This document shows, one piece after another, positions 6,790-15,691 of a stretch of DNA of 64,000 nt. Position 1 is the stretch's first letter. Every line of letters starts with the position of its first letter. Both the position numbers and the translations under genes were made by a program. This stretch comes from RGIG6178 sp045118975. Its GTDB lineage: Bacteria; Bacillota_I; Bacilli_A; RFN20; DUOF01. The notes under the pieces are model-generated. The model saw nothing but the letters and a program-made list of their open reading frames with translations. It made no database searches and was not told where the DNA came from. The stretch covers positions 1-64,000 of the forward strand of contig JBGVCT010000008.1 in assembly GCA_045118975.1 (NCBI GenBank), written 5' to 3'.

Positions 6790-7899
6790 ATGTTACTTAG
6801 ATCAAAAACAAAAACATTATTCTGTGGTAAGCCTTTAACTAAAGCACAAGAAGAAAATTCAAACTTAAACCTAAAAGAAATCGATGACAATTCTATCATT
6901 TTAAAGTCATACCCTAGAAGAATAGTTTTAGAGTTAACTAATGCATGTAATTTAAACTGCCTCATGTGTGGAAGAAATGCAGCTAATTTTCAATTAACAT
7001 CATTTAACTTTGAAACATTTAAAAATTTAGAACCACTATTTGATATTGTCGAAGAAGTAACCTTAATGGGCTGGGGTGAGCCAACCATTCACCCACACTT
7101 TTTAGACATGCTAAAGATAATTAATAATCACTCTGCTAGAAAATACTTCTGTAGCAATGGAATGACCCTTGATATCATAAAAGATGCGATATTTGATTAT
7201 AAAGTGGATGTTTTTGCAATAAGTATAGATGGAGCCACTAAAGAGAGTAACAATAAAATAAGACGTGGAAGTGATTTAGATAAAATCACATATAATCTAA
7301 AAGAAATAGTAAAAATCAAAAAAGAAAGAAATCTGAGTTATCCATATATTAATTTTGTTTTTTGTGCAATGAAATCTAATATTGAAGAATTACCAAACGT
7401 TATAAAGTTAGCAAGTGATATAGGTGTTGATGAGGTAAAAGTTGTGTATTTAACTGCATTTAATAATACCCTGGCTAAAGAAACTTTATGGGATGAAAAA
7501 GAGAAAACAAAAAGGATATTTGATGAATCAGAGAAACTAGCAAATGATTTAAATGTCGCTTTAAAGCTCCCTTATATAATTGGACAAGACATATCGAAAG
7601 ATAAAAACCATAAAGACTGCTATGTTGCTTGGCGTGATTTTTTTGTGGGTAGTGATGGCTATATTAGGCCATGTATGTCTACAAGTACAAAGTTTTTTCA
7701 ATATGATGAAAATTTAAAATTCATGGAAATGTGGAATCATGAATGCTTTCAAGAATATAGAAAAAATGTGAATACAGAAAACATGGATAGCCCTTGTAAA
7801 CATTGCTATCAATCTTCATTTTGCAACTGGAATAAAAAACATTCATTTATTCAATTAAATAATAAATTTTCTCCTGATTGGGGAAATAAAAACAGCTAA
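6790..7899 (+). CDS. Radical SAM protein with SPASM-like domain
   Basis: The 369-residue protein has the radical SAM cluster motif CNLNCLMC (Cys 53, 57, 60) in ELTNACNLNCLMCG, which binds a 4Fe-4S cluster and S-adenosylmethionine. A GWGEPTIHP motif follows, as in the SAM-binding 'GGEP' region. The C-terminal part carries a set of cysteines (CYVAWRDF, YIRPCMST, SPCKHCYQSSFCNW) typical of SPASM/twitch domains that hold extra clusters. Such proteins often modify peptides, but no peptide gene or partner lies next to it, so the substrate is unknown. It is the only plus-strand gene in this stretch, with a good promoter and a GAGGT site before the ATG. Confidence 0.88.
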   Translation: MLLRSKTKTLFCGKPLTKAQEENSNLNLKEIDDNSIILKSYPRRIVLELTNACNLNCLMCGRNAANFQLTSFNFETFKNLEPLFDIVEEVTLMGWGEPTIHPHFLDMLKIINNHSARKYFCSNGMTLDIIKDAIFDYKVDVFAISIDGATKESNNKIRRGSDLDKITYNLKEIVKIKKERNLSYPYINFVFCAMKSNIEELPNVIKLASDIGVDEVKVVYLTAFNNTLAKETLWDEKEKTKRIFDESEKLANDLNVALKLPYIIGQDISKDKNHKDCYVAWRDFFVGSDGYIRPCMSTSTKFFQYDENLKFMEMWNHECFQEYRKNVNTENMDSPCKHCYQSSFCNWNKKHSFIQLNNKFSPDWGNKNS

Positions 7900-7917
7900 G
7901 AACTTATCTTAGCTGTT
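7891..7917. terminator. Bidirectional terminator between radical SAM gene and dut
   Basis: AACAGCTAAG at 7891-7900 pairs perfectly with CTTAGCTGTT at 7908-7917 around a 7-base loop, with T-rich flanks on the right and A-rich flanks on the left. It serves the convergent genes on both strands. Confidence 0.85.
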
Positions 7918-7924
7918 TTACATT

Positions 7925-8383
7925 TTAATTACTTTTAACAGTAGATCCAAATCCACCTTTTCTAGTCTCAGTAGGTGCTACCTCATCATCTACAGTCAAA
8001 AACTTAAAGAAGAATATTTGACCAATTTTATCGCCTTTTTTAATGTTATAAGTTTCTTTTCCAATATTATGTAACATAAATCCTATATTACCATCATTAC
8101 TTTCATTATCTGCATAATCACTTTCAATAATACCAATACCATTAGCTAGGATAATTCCCCTTTTACCCATACCACTGGTAGAAGCTAAAATAAACCCTTC
8201 ATCATGATTACAATAAGCCTTAACATTTGTAAATATTAAGTTAGTATCTCCAGGTTCTACAACTGTATCAATTGGTGAATAACAATCGTAACAAACTGAA
8301 TGTTTTGTAGCCCTTACAGGCATCTTGATTTCATCATCATTGTACTTTTTAAATTCTTTTCTAACTGGTGCAAATTTTCTCAT
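7925..8383 (-). CDS. dut: dUTP diphosphatase (dUTPase)
   Basis: The 152-residue protein hydrolyses dUTP to dUMP, keeping uracil out of DNA and feeding thymidylate synthesis. The five trimeric-dUTPase motifs can be followed: VCYDCYSPID (motif 1), ASTSGMGKRGII (2), GIGIIESDYADN (3), GDKIGQIFF (4) and RKGGFGSTVKS (5). In motif 3 the usual catalytic Asp of GxIDxDY is replaced by Glu, which is worth checking. The start at 8383 is chosen because GGGGAGG lies just upstream; the ATG at 8398 overlaps that site. A promoter is seen at 8410-8438. Confidence 0.9.
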   Translation of the reverse strand: MRKFAPVRKEFKKYNDDEIKMPVRATKHSVCYDCYSPIDTVVEPGDTNLIFTNVKAYCNHDEGFILASTSGMGKRGIILANGIGIIESDYADNESNDGNIGFMLHNIGKETYNIKKGDKIGQIFFFKFLTVDDEVAPTETRKGGFGSTVKSN

Positions 8384-8409
8384 AATATTCCTCCCCATTT
8401 GCTATAAAT

Positions 8410-8438
8410 ATTATACTATTTTACGCCCTTTTTTTAAA
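8410..8438 (-). promoter_or_regulatory. Probable sigma-A promoter for dut
   Basis: On the minus strand TTTAAA (8433-8438) and TATAAT (8410-8415) are separated by 17 bases, about 27 bases ahead of the dut start. Confidence 0.6.
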
Positions 8439-8467
8439 CTATTATTTTACATATTTTAAGACAAAAA

Positions 8468-8490
8468 AATACTAGGCAACGCCTAGTATT
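8468..8490 (-). terminator. Rho-independent terminator after smpB
   Basis: AATACTAGGC at 8468-8477 pairs perfectly with GCCTAGTATT at 8481-8490 around a 3-base loop, and the minus strand continues with seven T. Confidence 0.9.
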
Positions 8491-8497
8491 TATTAAC

Positions 8498-8962
8498 TTA
8501 TTTATTAAGTTCTTTTATCATTTTATTAATATTTCTATTAATATCTTTATTCTTTTCTACTTCCCTTTTATCATAGTTGTGTTTACCTTTAGCTAAGGCT
8601 ATTTCTAGTTTAGCTAAGCCATTTTTTAAATAAATTTTAGTAGGAACTATAGTAAACCCTTTTTCATTAATTTTAATAGATATTTTGTTTATTTCTATTT
8701 TATTCAAAAGTAATTTTCTAGTTCGTGTAGTACTAGGTAAAAAGAAACTAGATTTTTCATAATTTGCAATGTGCATATTTATAATGAAAGCTTCCCCATT
8801 TTTTATATGAATATAGCTATCTTTTAAATTCACTCTGCCCTCTCTTATTGATTTAATTTCGCTACCCTCTAAAACTAAACCGGCTTCGTAAGTATCAAAT
8901 AAGAAATAATCATAACCAGCTTTTTTATTTAAAGCTATAACTTTTATTCCTTCACTCTTCAT
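8498..8962 (-). CDS. smpB: SsrA-binding protein SmpB
   Basis: The 154-residue protein binds tmRNA and places it in the A site of stalled ribosomes during trans-translation. Family marks include KKAGYDYFLFDTYEAGLVL, the GSEIKSIREGRVNLKDSY segment, and the basic tail (KGKHNYDKREVEKNKDINR) that reads the empty mRNA channel. Length is as usual. It starts at the ATG at 8962, one base after the rnr stop codon, so the two genes are translated together. The rnr-smpB pair lying near ssrA repeats the order found in many Bacillota. Confidence 0.97.
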   Translation of the reverse strand: MKSEGIKVIALNKKAGYDYFLFDTYEAGLVLEGSEIKSIREGRVNLKDSYIHIKNGEAFIINMHIANYEKSSFFLPSTTRTRKLLLNKIEINKISIKINEKGFTIVPTKIYLKNGLAKLEIALAKGKHNYDKREVEKNKDINRNINKMIKELNK

Positions 8963-8964
8963 AA

Positions 8965-11154
8965 TTATCTTCTTGGTTTCTTCTTTCTGTCATCTGTGCT
9001 ACTTTTGGAAGACCCCTTATCTAATCTTCTGATTAATGAGAAATCAATTTGACTTTCAGATTTACTTGCTCTTTTAACACTTACTTGAAGTGGAGTACCA
9101 AGTGTGAATATTTCACCACTTCTTTTTCCAACAGCAACTTTTCTATTGTCATCATATGTAAATGAATCTGTATTAATTGATCTAAATGGAATCATACCTT
9201 CAATTGTATTAGGTAATTGTACAAAGATACCATTCTTAGAGAAACCACTAACTGTTGCAGTATATTCTTCACCAATACGAGTTTGCATATATTCAGCAAA
9301 TTTCATCTTATTTGTATCTCTTTCTAATTGATCTGCTCTTTTTTCTTGTGCAGAAGAAGTTTTACCAACTTCTAATAATCTTTCATACATATCTAAAATT
9401 TCTTGATAGTTTTCAGGTTCTTTTTCTAATCTAGCAATCTTATGGAAAATATATTCATTTTCTAAGTCAGGTAATCTTCTAATAGGTGAAGTTAATTGAG
9501 CATAGTATTGTAGAGCCAAACCAAAGTGACCTTCTCTATTAGGACCATAATAAGCTTTAGGTAAACATCTTAAGAATGCTTCACTCAATGCATTTTGAAC
9601 AATTGGATCATCAACTTGCTTCATTATTCTTTGATATTCATGAGCAAAGTTTTCATTTTGGAATCTTGGTTGAATCTTAAGAGATTTACATAATGGTATG
9701 AAGTTTGCTTCTAATTTTTCAATATCAGGATATTCATGATTTCTAAATAAGAATTGAAGTCCCATATCACAAACATGTCTAGCACCTGCTTCATTTGTTG
9801 CAACCATTAAGTCTTCGATTAATCTTTCTGCTGGTCTTTGCTTTCTAACTTTTACTTCAACTAGCTTACCATTTTCATCAACAATTAACTTAGCTTCTCT
9901 AGTATCTAATTTTAATTCTCCATTTTTAGCTTTTCTCATAGATAATCTCTTACTAGCTTCAAATGATAATTCAAATAATTCTAGATATTCTTCATTAGCA
10001 GCTCTTACTTCTTCATCACCATCATAGATAGCTTGAACTTCATTATATGTAAATGCCTTTCTAGACTTGATAACACTTTCATTAACTACAAAGTTACCAA
10101 CGCTTCCATCTTCAAAAATATCAAACTCATAACTCATTGCTAATCTTTCAACATTTGGGTCTAATGAACAAATACCATTACTTAATTGTCTTGGAAGCAT
10201 AGGAATAACTCTATCAGCTAAATAACATGATGTACCTCTCTCTAATGCATCCATATATATAGGACTTCCAAAAGGAACATAATGAGCAACATCAGCAATG
10301 TGAACTTTTACATGCAATCTGCCATCAGGTAATTTTTTAATTTGATAAGCATCATCTCTATCTTTAGTATCATCACCATCAATAGTAATTACTAACTCTT
10401 CTGTATAATCAACTCTACCTTTTTTATCTTCTTCTGTTACTACATTAGGAGTATTCTCTGCTTGTTGTTCTGCTTCTTGAGAAAAATCAATTGGCACTTC
10501 AGCTTCAATTGCAAGAGAAGTGATATCTACACCAATATCATTTTTATGACCAATAATTCTTTCAAGGTGAGGAACTACACCATTCTTACTAGGTTCTAAA
10601 CTGAACACAACTTTATGACCATCAACTAAATTTTTACACTCTTCTTTATTAAGATGTAGTTTGTATCCAATTCTTTTAGATTGAGGCTTAATATAATATT
10701 CATATTTTCCCTCTTTATAACCTTCTACAATAATTTCACCAACTAATGTAGGATTACTTGCTTTAATTACTTTTATAACTTCTCCATTGCTACCATTAAA
10801 ATCGTATGACTTTATAACAACTTCGCTCTTAGGTAAGATTATCTCATGAGATTTTCTAGTAACTCTAAAGTCATCTGCCATTCCATCTATTTTCACATAA
10901 ATGTAATCATCATTAACACCAGTAACTTCTCCTCTAAATACACCACTACTTGGTGCATTTTGAATATTCTTTCTAGATGTCATGATTAAATCATAGTTTT
11001 CCAACATTTCATCAACTGTGTGTGAAACTTCTTCTTTGCCATAGTAACTAGCAAAATGAGCAATTAGTTCTTCTTTTCCACAAGGAGTGAATTTCTTACC
11101 GCTTGTGTAATTCAATATTGCTTCTCTAATCTCATTCATTGCCTTCTTTTCCAT
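8965..11154 (-). CDS. rnr: Ribonuclease R
   Basis: The 729-residue 3'-5' exoribonuclease degrades structured RNA and the mRNA freed by trans-translation. Domains in order are an N-terminal winged helix (about 1-65), cold-shock/OB domains (about 70-225), the RNB catalytic domain (about 250-580) with the aspartate cluster in TIDGDDTKDRDDAYQI, an S1 domain (about 630-710) and a basic tail ending in KKKPRR. The YAQLTSPIRRLPDL motif of RNB is present. The ATG at 11154 follows GGGAGGG. A promoter is seen at 11200-11228, and smpB follows immediately in the same transcript. Confidence 0.97.
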   Translation of the reverse strand: MEKKAMNEIREAILNYTSGKKFTPCGKEELIAHFASYYGKEEVSHTVDEMLENYDLIMTSRKNIQNAPSSGVFRGEVTGVNDDYIYVKIDGMADDFRVTRKSHEIILPKSEVVIKSYDFNGSNGEVIKVIKASNPTLVGEIIVEGYKEGKYEYYIKPQSKRIGYKLHLNKEECKNLVDGHKVVFSLEPSKNGVVPHLERIIGHKNDIGVDITSLAIEAEVPIDFSQEAEQQAENTPNVVTEEDKKGRVDYTEELVITIDGDDTKDRDDAYQIKKLPDGRLHVKVHIADVAHYVPFGSPIYMDALERGTSCYLADRVIPMLPRQLSNGICSLDPNVERLAMSYEFDIFEDGSVGNFVVNESVIKSRKAFTYNEVQAIYDGDEEVRAANEEYLELFELSFEASKRLSMRKAKNGELKLDTREAKLIVDENGKLVEVKVRKQRPAERLIEDLMVATNEAGARHVCDMGLQFLFRNHEYPDIEKLEANFIPLCKSLKIQPRFQNENFAHEYQRIMKQVDDPIVQNALSEAFLRCLPKAYYGPNREGHFGLALQYYAQLTSPIRRLPDLENEYIFHKIARLEKEPENYQEILDMYERLLEVGKTSSAQEKRADQLERDTNKMKFAEYMQTRIGEEYTATVSGFSKNGIFVQLPNTIEGMIPFRSINTDSFTYDDNRKVAVGKRSGEIFTLGTPLQVSVKRASKSESQIDFSLIRRLDKGSSKSSTDDRKKKPRR

Positions 11155-11199
11155 AATTGTCCCTCCCTAAGTACATTAAGTTATTACACTTACAATTTT

Positions 11200-11228
11200 A
11201 TTTTACATTAGTTACATGTATCTTTCAA
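11200..11228 (-). promoter_or_regulatory. Probable sigma-A promoter for rnr-smpB
   Basis: On the minus strand TTGAAA (11223-11228) and TAAAAT (11200-11205) are separated by 17 bases, about 46 bases ahead of the rnr start. Confidence 0.65.
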
Positions 11229-11266
11229 TAATTATTTTGACCTCATATTATATATGAAAGAAAAAA

Positions 11267-11283
11267 ATAGCACTGAGTGCTAT
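11267..11283 (-). terminator. Rho-independent terminator after the ankyrin gene
   Basis: ATAGCAC at 11267-11273 pairs with GTGCTAT at 11277-11283 around a 3-base loop and is followed on the minus strand by seven T. The hairpin overlaps the stop codon of the upstream gene. Confidence 0.85.
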
Positions 11284-11786
11284 CTTTTAACTCCACTTGT
11301 AATAACCTTATTTTTCACTAAATTCTTATATAGTTCAGGTCTACGAGTTTTAATAATTTCTCCAGCACTTTTATAATTTTGTGTTTTAGAATTAGGAACA
11401 TAATCCAAAGCTGCTGCTCCACCTTTTTTTACTAAAAACTCAACTAAATCATCACTTATAAAATTAGTATTTTCTGCCGCCCAATAAATAAAGTATGGTC
11501 TAGACTCTGTTAATGACCCTTTATCTCCGTGCTTAAAGTTAATTTCAGCGCCTCTATTTACAAGGTACTTAACAATTGTTTCTCCCTTACTGCCTTTTCC
11601 ATTATCACATGCTCTTAGTGCATAAATTAACACTCTAGCATAATTAGCTGCATCCATTGCATTAACATTAGCCCCATATTCTTCAACACATTTAATTACA
11701 GTGTTTAAATCAGCTCTTTTACAAGCTACTATAAGCATCAAATCAACTTCTTGTTGACTAACTTTTTTACCATCAATATTTATCAT
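11280..11786 (-). CDS. Ankyrin-repeat-like protein
   Basis: The 168-residue protein contains two recognisable ankyrin-type units: one around residues 15-50 (LMLIVACKRADLNTVIKCVE followed by YGANVNAMDAANY) and one around 70-95 (IVKYLVNRGAEINFKHGD), with a weaker third (LVEFLVKKGGAAALDYV). Ankyrin repeats bind other proteins, so a scaffold or partner-binding role is expected in the cytoplasm; no signal peptide is seen. The gene starts 19 bases after the Sel1-repeat gene stops, with an AAGGAG site, so the two share a transcript and may act together. No enzyme motif is visible. Confidence 0.75.
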   Translation of the reverse strand: MINIDGKKVSQQEVDLMLIVACKRADLNTVIKCVEEYGANVNAMDAANYARVLIYALRACDNGKGSKGETIVKYLVNRGAEINFKHGDKGSLTESRPYFIYWAAENTNFISDDLVEFLVKKGGAAALDYVPNSKTQNYKSAGEIIKTRRPELYKNLVKNKVITSGVKR

Positions 11787-11805
11787 AATAACTACTCCTT
11801 ATCTA

Positions 11806-13398
11806 TTATTCAGCCTTAATTGCATCTTTTATTAACTCTGCTGCTTTTAAATACTTTCTAGATTTTTCTGCATCTCTATCAGTACCAATGTTATATTCAT
11901 AACACCATCCCAAGAACTCATTTATTTCATAACTATTTACATCGTATAAAGTCTTTAATAAATCAACACCAACTCTTGCCTTACCAGGTAAGAATAAACA
12001 AGTTATAGCATAATTAATACCAGCCTCTAATATTTTATGACTTTCATATATTCTTTTGTACATCTTGTTTGCCTTTGAATATGATGCACTTGTTCCATGG
12101 CCATCGAATACCATATCTGCTAAAGCTACTTTAGAAAGTGGGAAAGAAACAGATGATCTAGTATACCAATATTTAGCCTTCTTATAGTCTGTTTCCACAA
12201 AATTAGCATTCTCATAGCATTTACCCAAATAGTATTGAGCCTCACCATAATTTAGCTCAGCAGCTTTAGTTAAAAACTCTAAAGCTTTTGTCTCATCTTT
12301 TTCAACACCCTTACCTAGTGCATAACACATTGATAGGTTATAGCAACTTAATGCCCAATCATTTTTAGCACCAAATTTGAATAATTCAATAGCGCCCTCT
12401 TCATTTAATGCAGTACCTACACCTTGTAACATACAACATGCAATAGCATCATTAGCAAGCTCTATTCCTTGTTCTTTGCAAGCCACAAAATAATTGTATG
12501 CCTCTCTTTCATTTTTTGTTGTTCCAATTCCATATAGTTTACATATAGCAACTTCATACAATGATTCAAAATCACCTTCGCCTGCTATAATCTTAAATAA
12601 TTTATATGCTAGAGCTTCATTCACTGGACAACCATATCCATTTTGATAGCACTTAGCTAAATAATATGTTGACTTTAAATTACCTCTTTTTGCACTTACT
12701 TGGAAGCAATCAAACGCTTCATCATAGTCTTTTGAATCAAGGAAATATAAACCTAATCTTCCAATTGCTACATCATTACCTAAGCTAGCACTTGTTTCAT
12801 ACCACTTGCTTGCCTTGCTCTCATTCTTTTTAGTACCAATACCAAACTCATAACAATATGCTAAATTATATGCAGCCTCAGCATTTTCATTTTTAGCAGC
12901 ATTAAGGAAATGTTTGAAAGCCAACTTTTCATCCTTAGCAACACCATTACCATTTAAGTAACATAGTCCTAATATAAACTCAGCATAATCATTTCCAAGT
13001 TCAATAGCCTTGTTATACCAATAAATTGCTTTTTCATAGTTTTGAACTACTCCCTTACCATTGAAGTAACTATATCCCAAGTTGAAAATACTAGTTTCAT
13101 CATTTTGTTTAGCAGCCTCCACAAACCAATAAATTGCCTTACTATAATCTTGCTCTACTCCAATACCATTTGCATAACATACTCCAACATTACATTGAGC
13201 ACTTACAAATCCTTGTTCAGCAGATTTTAAAAACCAATGAAACGCTTTCTTTAAATCATACTCTTCACATCTAGGTGTAGCATAATAAATTCCTAGATAA
13301 TATTGACTTGTAGCATCACCATTTAATGCAGCATCTTGAATTTCTTCAATATTATCAAATATCATTTGTTCGTAATCACTATTATTTATATTTGCCAT
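11806..13398 (-). CDS. Sel1-repeat (TPR-like) protein
   Basis: The 530-residue protein is built almost wholly of Sel1-like repeats of about 36 residues, for example SAQCNVGVCYANGIGVEQDY followed by SKAIYWFVEAAKQ, and AAYNLAYCYEFGIGTKKNES. Roughly a dozen units can be counted from about residue 30 to the end. Sel1 repeats fold into alpha-solenoids that bind proteins. There is no signal peptide, transmembrane segment or catalytic domain, so it should be a cytoplasmic scaffold. The ATG at 13398 follows AGGTGG; the frame opens slightly earlier but without a site. It is followed closely by an ankyrin-type gene, another repeat scaffold. Confidence 0.9.
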   Translation of the reverse strand: MANINNSDYEQMIFDNIEEIQDAALNGDATSQYYLGIYYATPRCEEYDLKKAFHWFLKSAEQGFVSAQCNVGVCYANGIGVEQDYSKAIYWFVEAAKQNDETSIFNLGYSYFNGKGVVQNYEKAIYWYNKAIELGNDYAEFILGLCYLNGNGVAKDEKLAFKHFLNAAKNENAEAAYNLAYCYEFGIGTKKNESKASKWYETSASLGNDVAIGRLGLYFLDSKDYDEAFDCFQVSAKRGNLKSTYYLAKCYQNGYGCPVNEALAYKLFKIIAGEGDFESLYEVAICKLYGIGTTKNEREAYNYFVACKEQGIELANDAIACCMLQGVGTALNEEGAIELFKFGAKNDWALSCYNLSMCYALGKGVEKDETKALEFLTKAAELNYGEAQYYLGKCYENANFVETDYKKAKYWYTRSSVSFPLSKVALADMVFDGHGTSASYSKANKMYKRIYESHKILEAGINYAITCLFLPGKARVGVDLLKTLYDVNSYEINEFLGWCYEYNIGTDRDAEKSRKYLKAAELIKDAIKAE

Positions 13399-13469
13399 TA
13401 AAGTCACCACCTTTTTAAATTATACAATAAACATCTTACATTCACTTATATTTTTTACAAAAATATTAT

Positions 13470-14678
13470 CTATTTACACTTTTTAACTATATCTTTAACT
13501 CTTTCTTTGATTGTTACATCTCTTTCTAATCCCTTTAAAGCGCAAACAATAATATCCGCAATAAGTTTAAAATCATATTCTTTTAATCCTCTTGTAGTCA
13601 TATAAGCACTACCAACTCTAATACCAGAAGTAACACTTGGCTTTTCCTTATCAAAAGGTAAAACATTTTTATTTACATAGACTCCCAACTTAGAAAGTAT
13701 AGTTTCACTATCTTTACCAGTTATACCAAAACTAGTTTTAGTATCTATTAATAGTAAATGATTATCGCTGCCTCCACTAACAAGTCTTACACCATATTCA
13801 TTAAATACCTCTTCCATTGCCTTAACATTTTTAATTACTCTTTTTTGGTATTTAACAAAATCTTCACTTCCCGCCTCATAAAAGCATTGACACTTAGCTG
13901 CTATAATATTTTCAATAGGTCCACCTTGAATTCCTGGGAAAACACTAGAATCTATGGCTTTAGCAAATTTTTCTTTACAAAGAATCGCCCCACCCCTAGG
14001 ACCTCTTAATGTCTTTTGAGTAGTCATTGTAATAAAATCAGCATATCCAACTGGAGTTGGGTGTAAACCTGCAACAACTAAACCAGCAGTATGAGCAATA
14101 TCCGCAAGTAAATAAGCACCCACTCTATCTGCTATTTGTCTAAACCTTTTAAAATCAATTGTTCTAGGATAGCTACTAGCTCCACACACAATTAATTTAG
14201 GAGTATATTCCATAGCTAGTTTTTCCACATTATCATAATCAATATAGCCATCTTCATTAACTCCATAACTAATAATCTTGTAATCTTTTCCACTAAAACT
14301 AACAGGACTACCATGACTTAAATGTCCACCATCATTTAAATTCATCGATAAAATTGTATCTCCTTTTTCTAAGATGGACATATATACTGCCATATTAGCT
14401 TGTGATCCACTATGAGGTTGAACATTTGCGTGATATTTAAGCGCCTTAAATATTTCTTTTAATCGCTCTTGTGCTAGCTTTTCAATTAAATCAATATTCT
14501 CACAACCTGAATAATATCGCTTAGATGGATATCCCTCGGCATACTTATTTGTAAGTATACTCCCAGTAATTTCCATAACCTCTTCACTAACAATATTTTC
14601 TGAAGCAATTAAATTTATAGTAGACTCTTGCCTTTTAGCCTCATCTTTAATTAATCTATATAACATTCTATCTTTCAC
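13470..14678 (-). CDS. glyA: Serine hydroxymethyltransferase
   Basis: The 402-residue PLP enzyme interconverts serine and glycine with tetrahydrofolate, supplying one-carbon units. The PLP-binding lysine lies in TMTTQKTLRGPRGG, and conserved segments such as NLIASENIVSEEV, PHSGSQANMAVY and DIAHTAGLV are present. Length fits the family. The reported start is GTG at 14678, five bases after GGGGTG; the ATG at 14666 is a possible alternative. It stands between the Sel1 gene and a terminator of the neighbouring permease gene, so it is probably transcribed on its own or with the Sel1 pair downstream. Confidence 0.96.
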   Translation of the reverse strand: MKDRMLYRLIKDEAKRQESTINLIASENIVSEEVMEITGSILTNKYAEGYPSKRYYSGCENIDLIEKLAQERLKEIFKALKYHANVQPHSGSQANMAVYMSILEKGDTILSMNLNDGGHLSHGSPVSFSGKDYKIISYGVNEDGYIDYDNVEKLAMEYTPKLIVCGASSYPRTIDFKRFRQIADRVGAYLLADIAHTAGLVVAGLHPTPVGYADFITMTTQKTLRGPRGGAILCKEKFAKAIDSSVFPGIQGGPIENIIAAKCQCFYEAGSEDFVKYQKRVIKNVKAMEEVFNEYGVRLVSGGSDNHLLLIDTKTSFGITGKDSETILSKLGVYVNKNVLPFDKEKPSVTSGIRVGSAYMTTRGLKEYDFKLIADIIVCALKGLERDVTIKERVKDIVKKCK

Positions 14679-14737
14679 AAAAACACCCCATTTATATAAA
14701 AATTCTATAATATTTTTTATTTTTTATAAATAAAAAA

Positions 14738-14754
14738 GGTGTATAAAATACACC
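14738..14754 (-). terminator. Rho-independent terminator after the ArsP_2-type gene
   Basis: GGTGTAT at 14738-14744 pairs with ATACACC at 14748-14754 around AAA, and the minus strand continues with six T. It lies just after the stop codon at 14758. Confidence 0.8.
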
Positions 14755-14757
14755 AAA

Positions 14758-15627
14758 TTAAAACCCAAATATCAAGCAAATCAAAAATCCAAATATTATA
14801 GAGGAACCAATAAGCGAACATAGTACAATTAAATTATCTTTAAACAAATCTTTTCTTTTAAAAATAATAAGTAATCCCATCCCTGCATTTACAAGTAATC
14901 CCGACACTAAAGCACCAAAAGATATGGCAGAATTAACATATAAATTAGTAATAATTACTGAGGATGCGCAATTAGGAATAAGACCAATGATGGTAGCAAA
15001 TAATGGAGTCAAATATTTATTCATTTCCAAGAATGCAATGATATTATTTTCTCCAATAAAATAGACAATACCCCCAAATATAATATTCATCACAAGGACA
15101 AGAGATATTATCTTCAAACTTCTAATAAATGGATACCATAAATGCAAATCAAAAGAAGTTACCTCTTCCTCTTCACTAACACAATAAGCACAATTACATT
15201 GTATGTCGCTAACAATCTCATCTTTCTTGATGTTTACTTTTTTTTCTTTTTTCTTTTTTAACAATAAATCCAAACTAGCACCAATAACAAAACCAACAAT
15301 CAATTTTAAAATAATTAAAGGGATTGCCATTATCGCCTTATCGCTAGTCAATAAAATTATAATTCCCTCATCACTACACGCTAAAAACAGTGCCACCAAA
15401 GTACCAATACTTAAATAACTTTTAGTATATAAATCTGCAGCTATAACACTAACTCCACATTGTGGAATAAGACCATATAAAGCCCCAAAAAAAGGTGGTG
15501 TTTCATTACCTTTTCTAAGCTTATTAACTAATTTAGATTCAAAAAAGGATAAAATGATGTAAGTTACCCAGATGAACACAAAGATCTTTATAGAATCTTT
15601 AAATGCATCTAGAATAACTTCTACCAT
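14758..15627 (-). CDS. Putative metal exporter, ArsP_2 type
   Basis: The 289-residue integral membrane protein has about eight to ten hydrophobic segments. Two related halves each carry a GLIPxC motif: YGLIPQCGVSVI near residue 50 and IGLIPNCASSVI near residue 215, indicating an internal duplication. This arrangement matches the 'putative 10TM heavy-metal exporter' family (ArsP_2, PF11449), which is sometimes annotated as a manganese or arsenic transporter. A cytoplasmic loop between the halves contains NCAYCVSEEEE, a possible metal-sensing cysteine pair. The substrate cannot be told from sequence. The start follows AAGGA. It stands near two ZIP importers in the same 17-kb stretch. Confidence 0.75.
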   Translation of the reverse strand: MVEVILDAFKDSIKIFVFIWVTYIILSFFESKLVNKLRKGNETPPFFGALYGLIPQCGVSVIAADLYTKSYLSIGTLVALFLACSDEGIIILLTSDKAIMAIPLIILKLIVGFVIGASLDLLLKKKKEKKVNIKKDEIVSDIQCNCAYCVSEEEEVTSFDLHLWYPFIRSLKIISLVLVMNIIFGGIVYFIGENNIIAFLEMNKYLTPLFATIIGLIPNCASSVIITNLYVNSAISFGALVSGLLVNAGMGLLIIFKRKDLFKDNLIVLCSLIGSSIIFGFLICLIFGF

Positions 15628-15691
15628 TTTATCCTTCCTTCTTTCTTAAAACATTAAAATAATACTCTTATAAATCAATATTGTAAAGGGT

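Noticed and set aside
9104..9331. Plus-strand frame inside rnr and many similar frames opposite other genes
   Set aside because: They overlap well-supported genes on the other strand, lack ribosome binding sites and show no family features.
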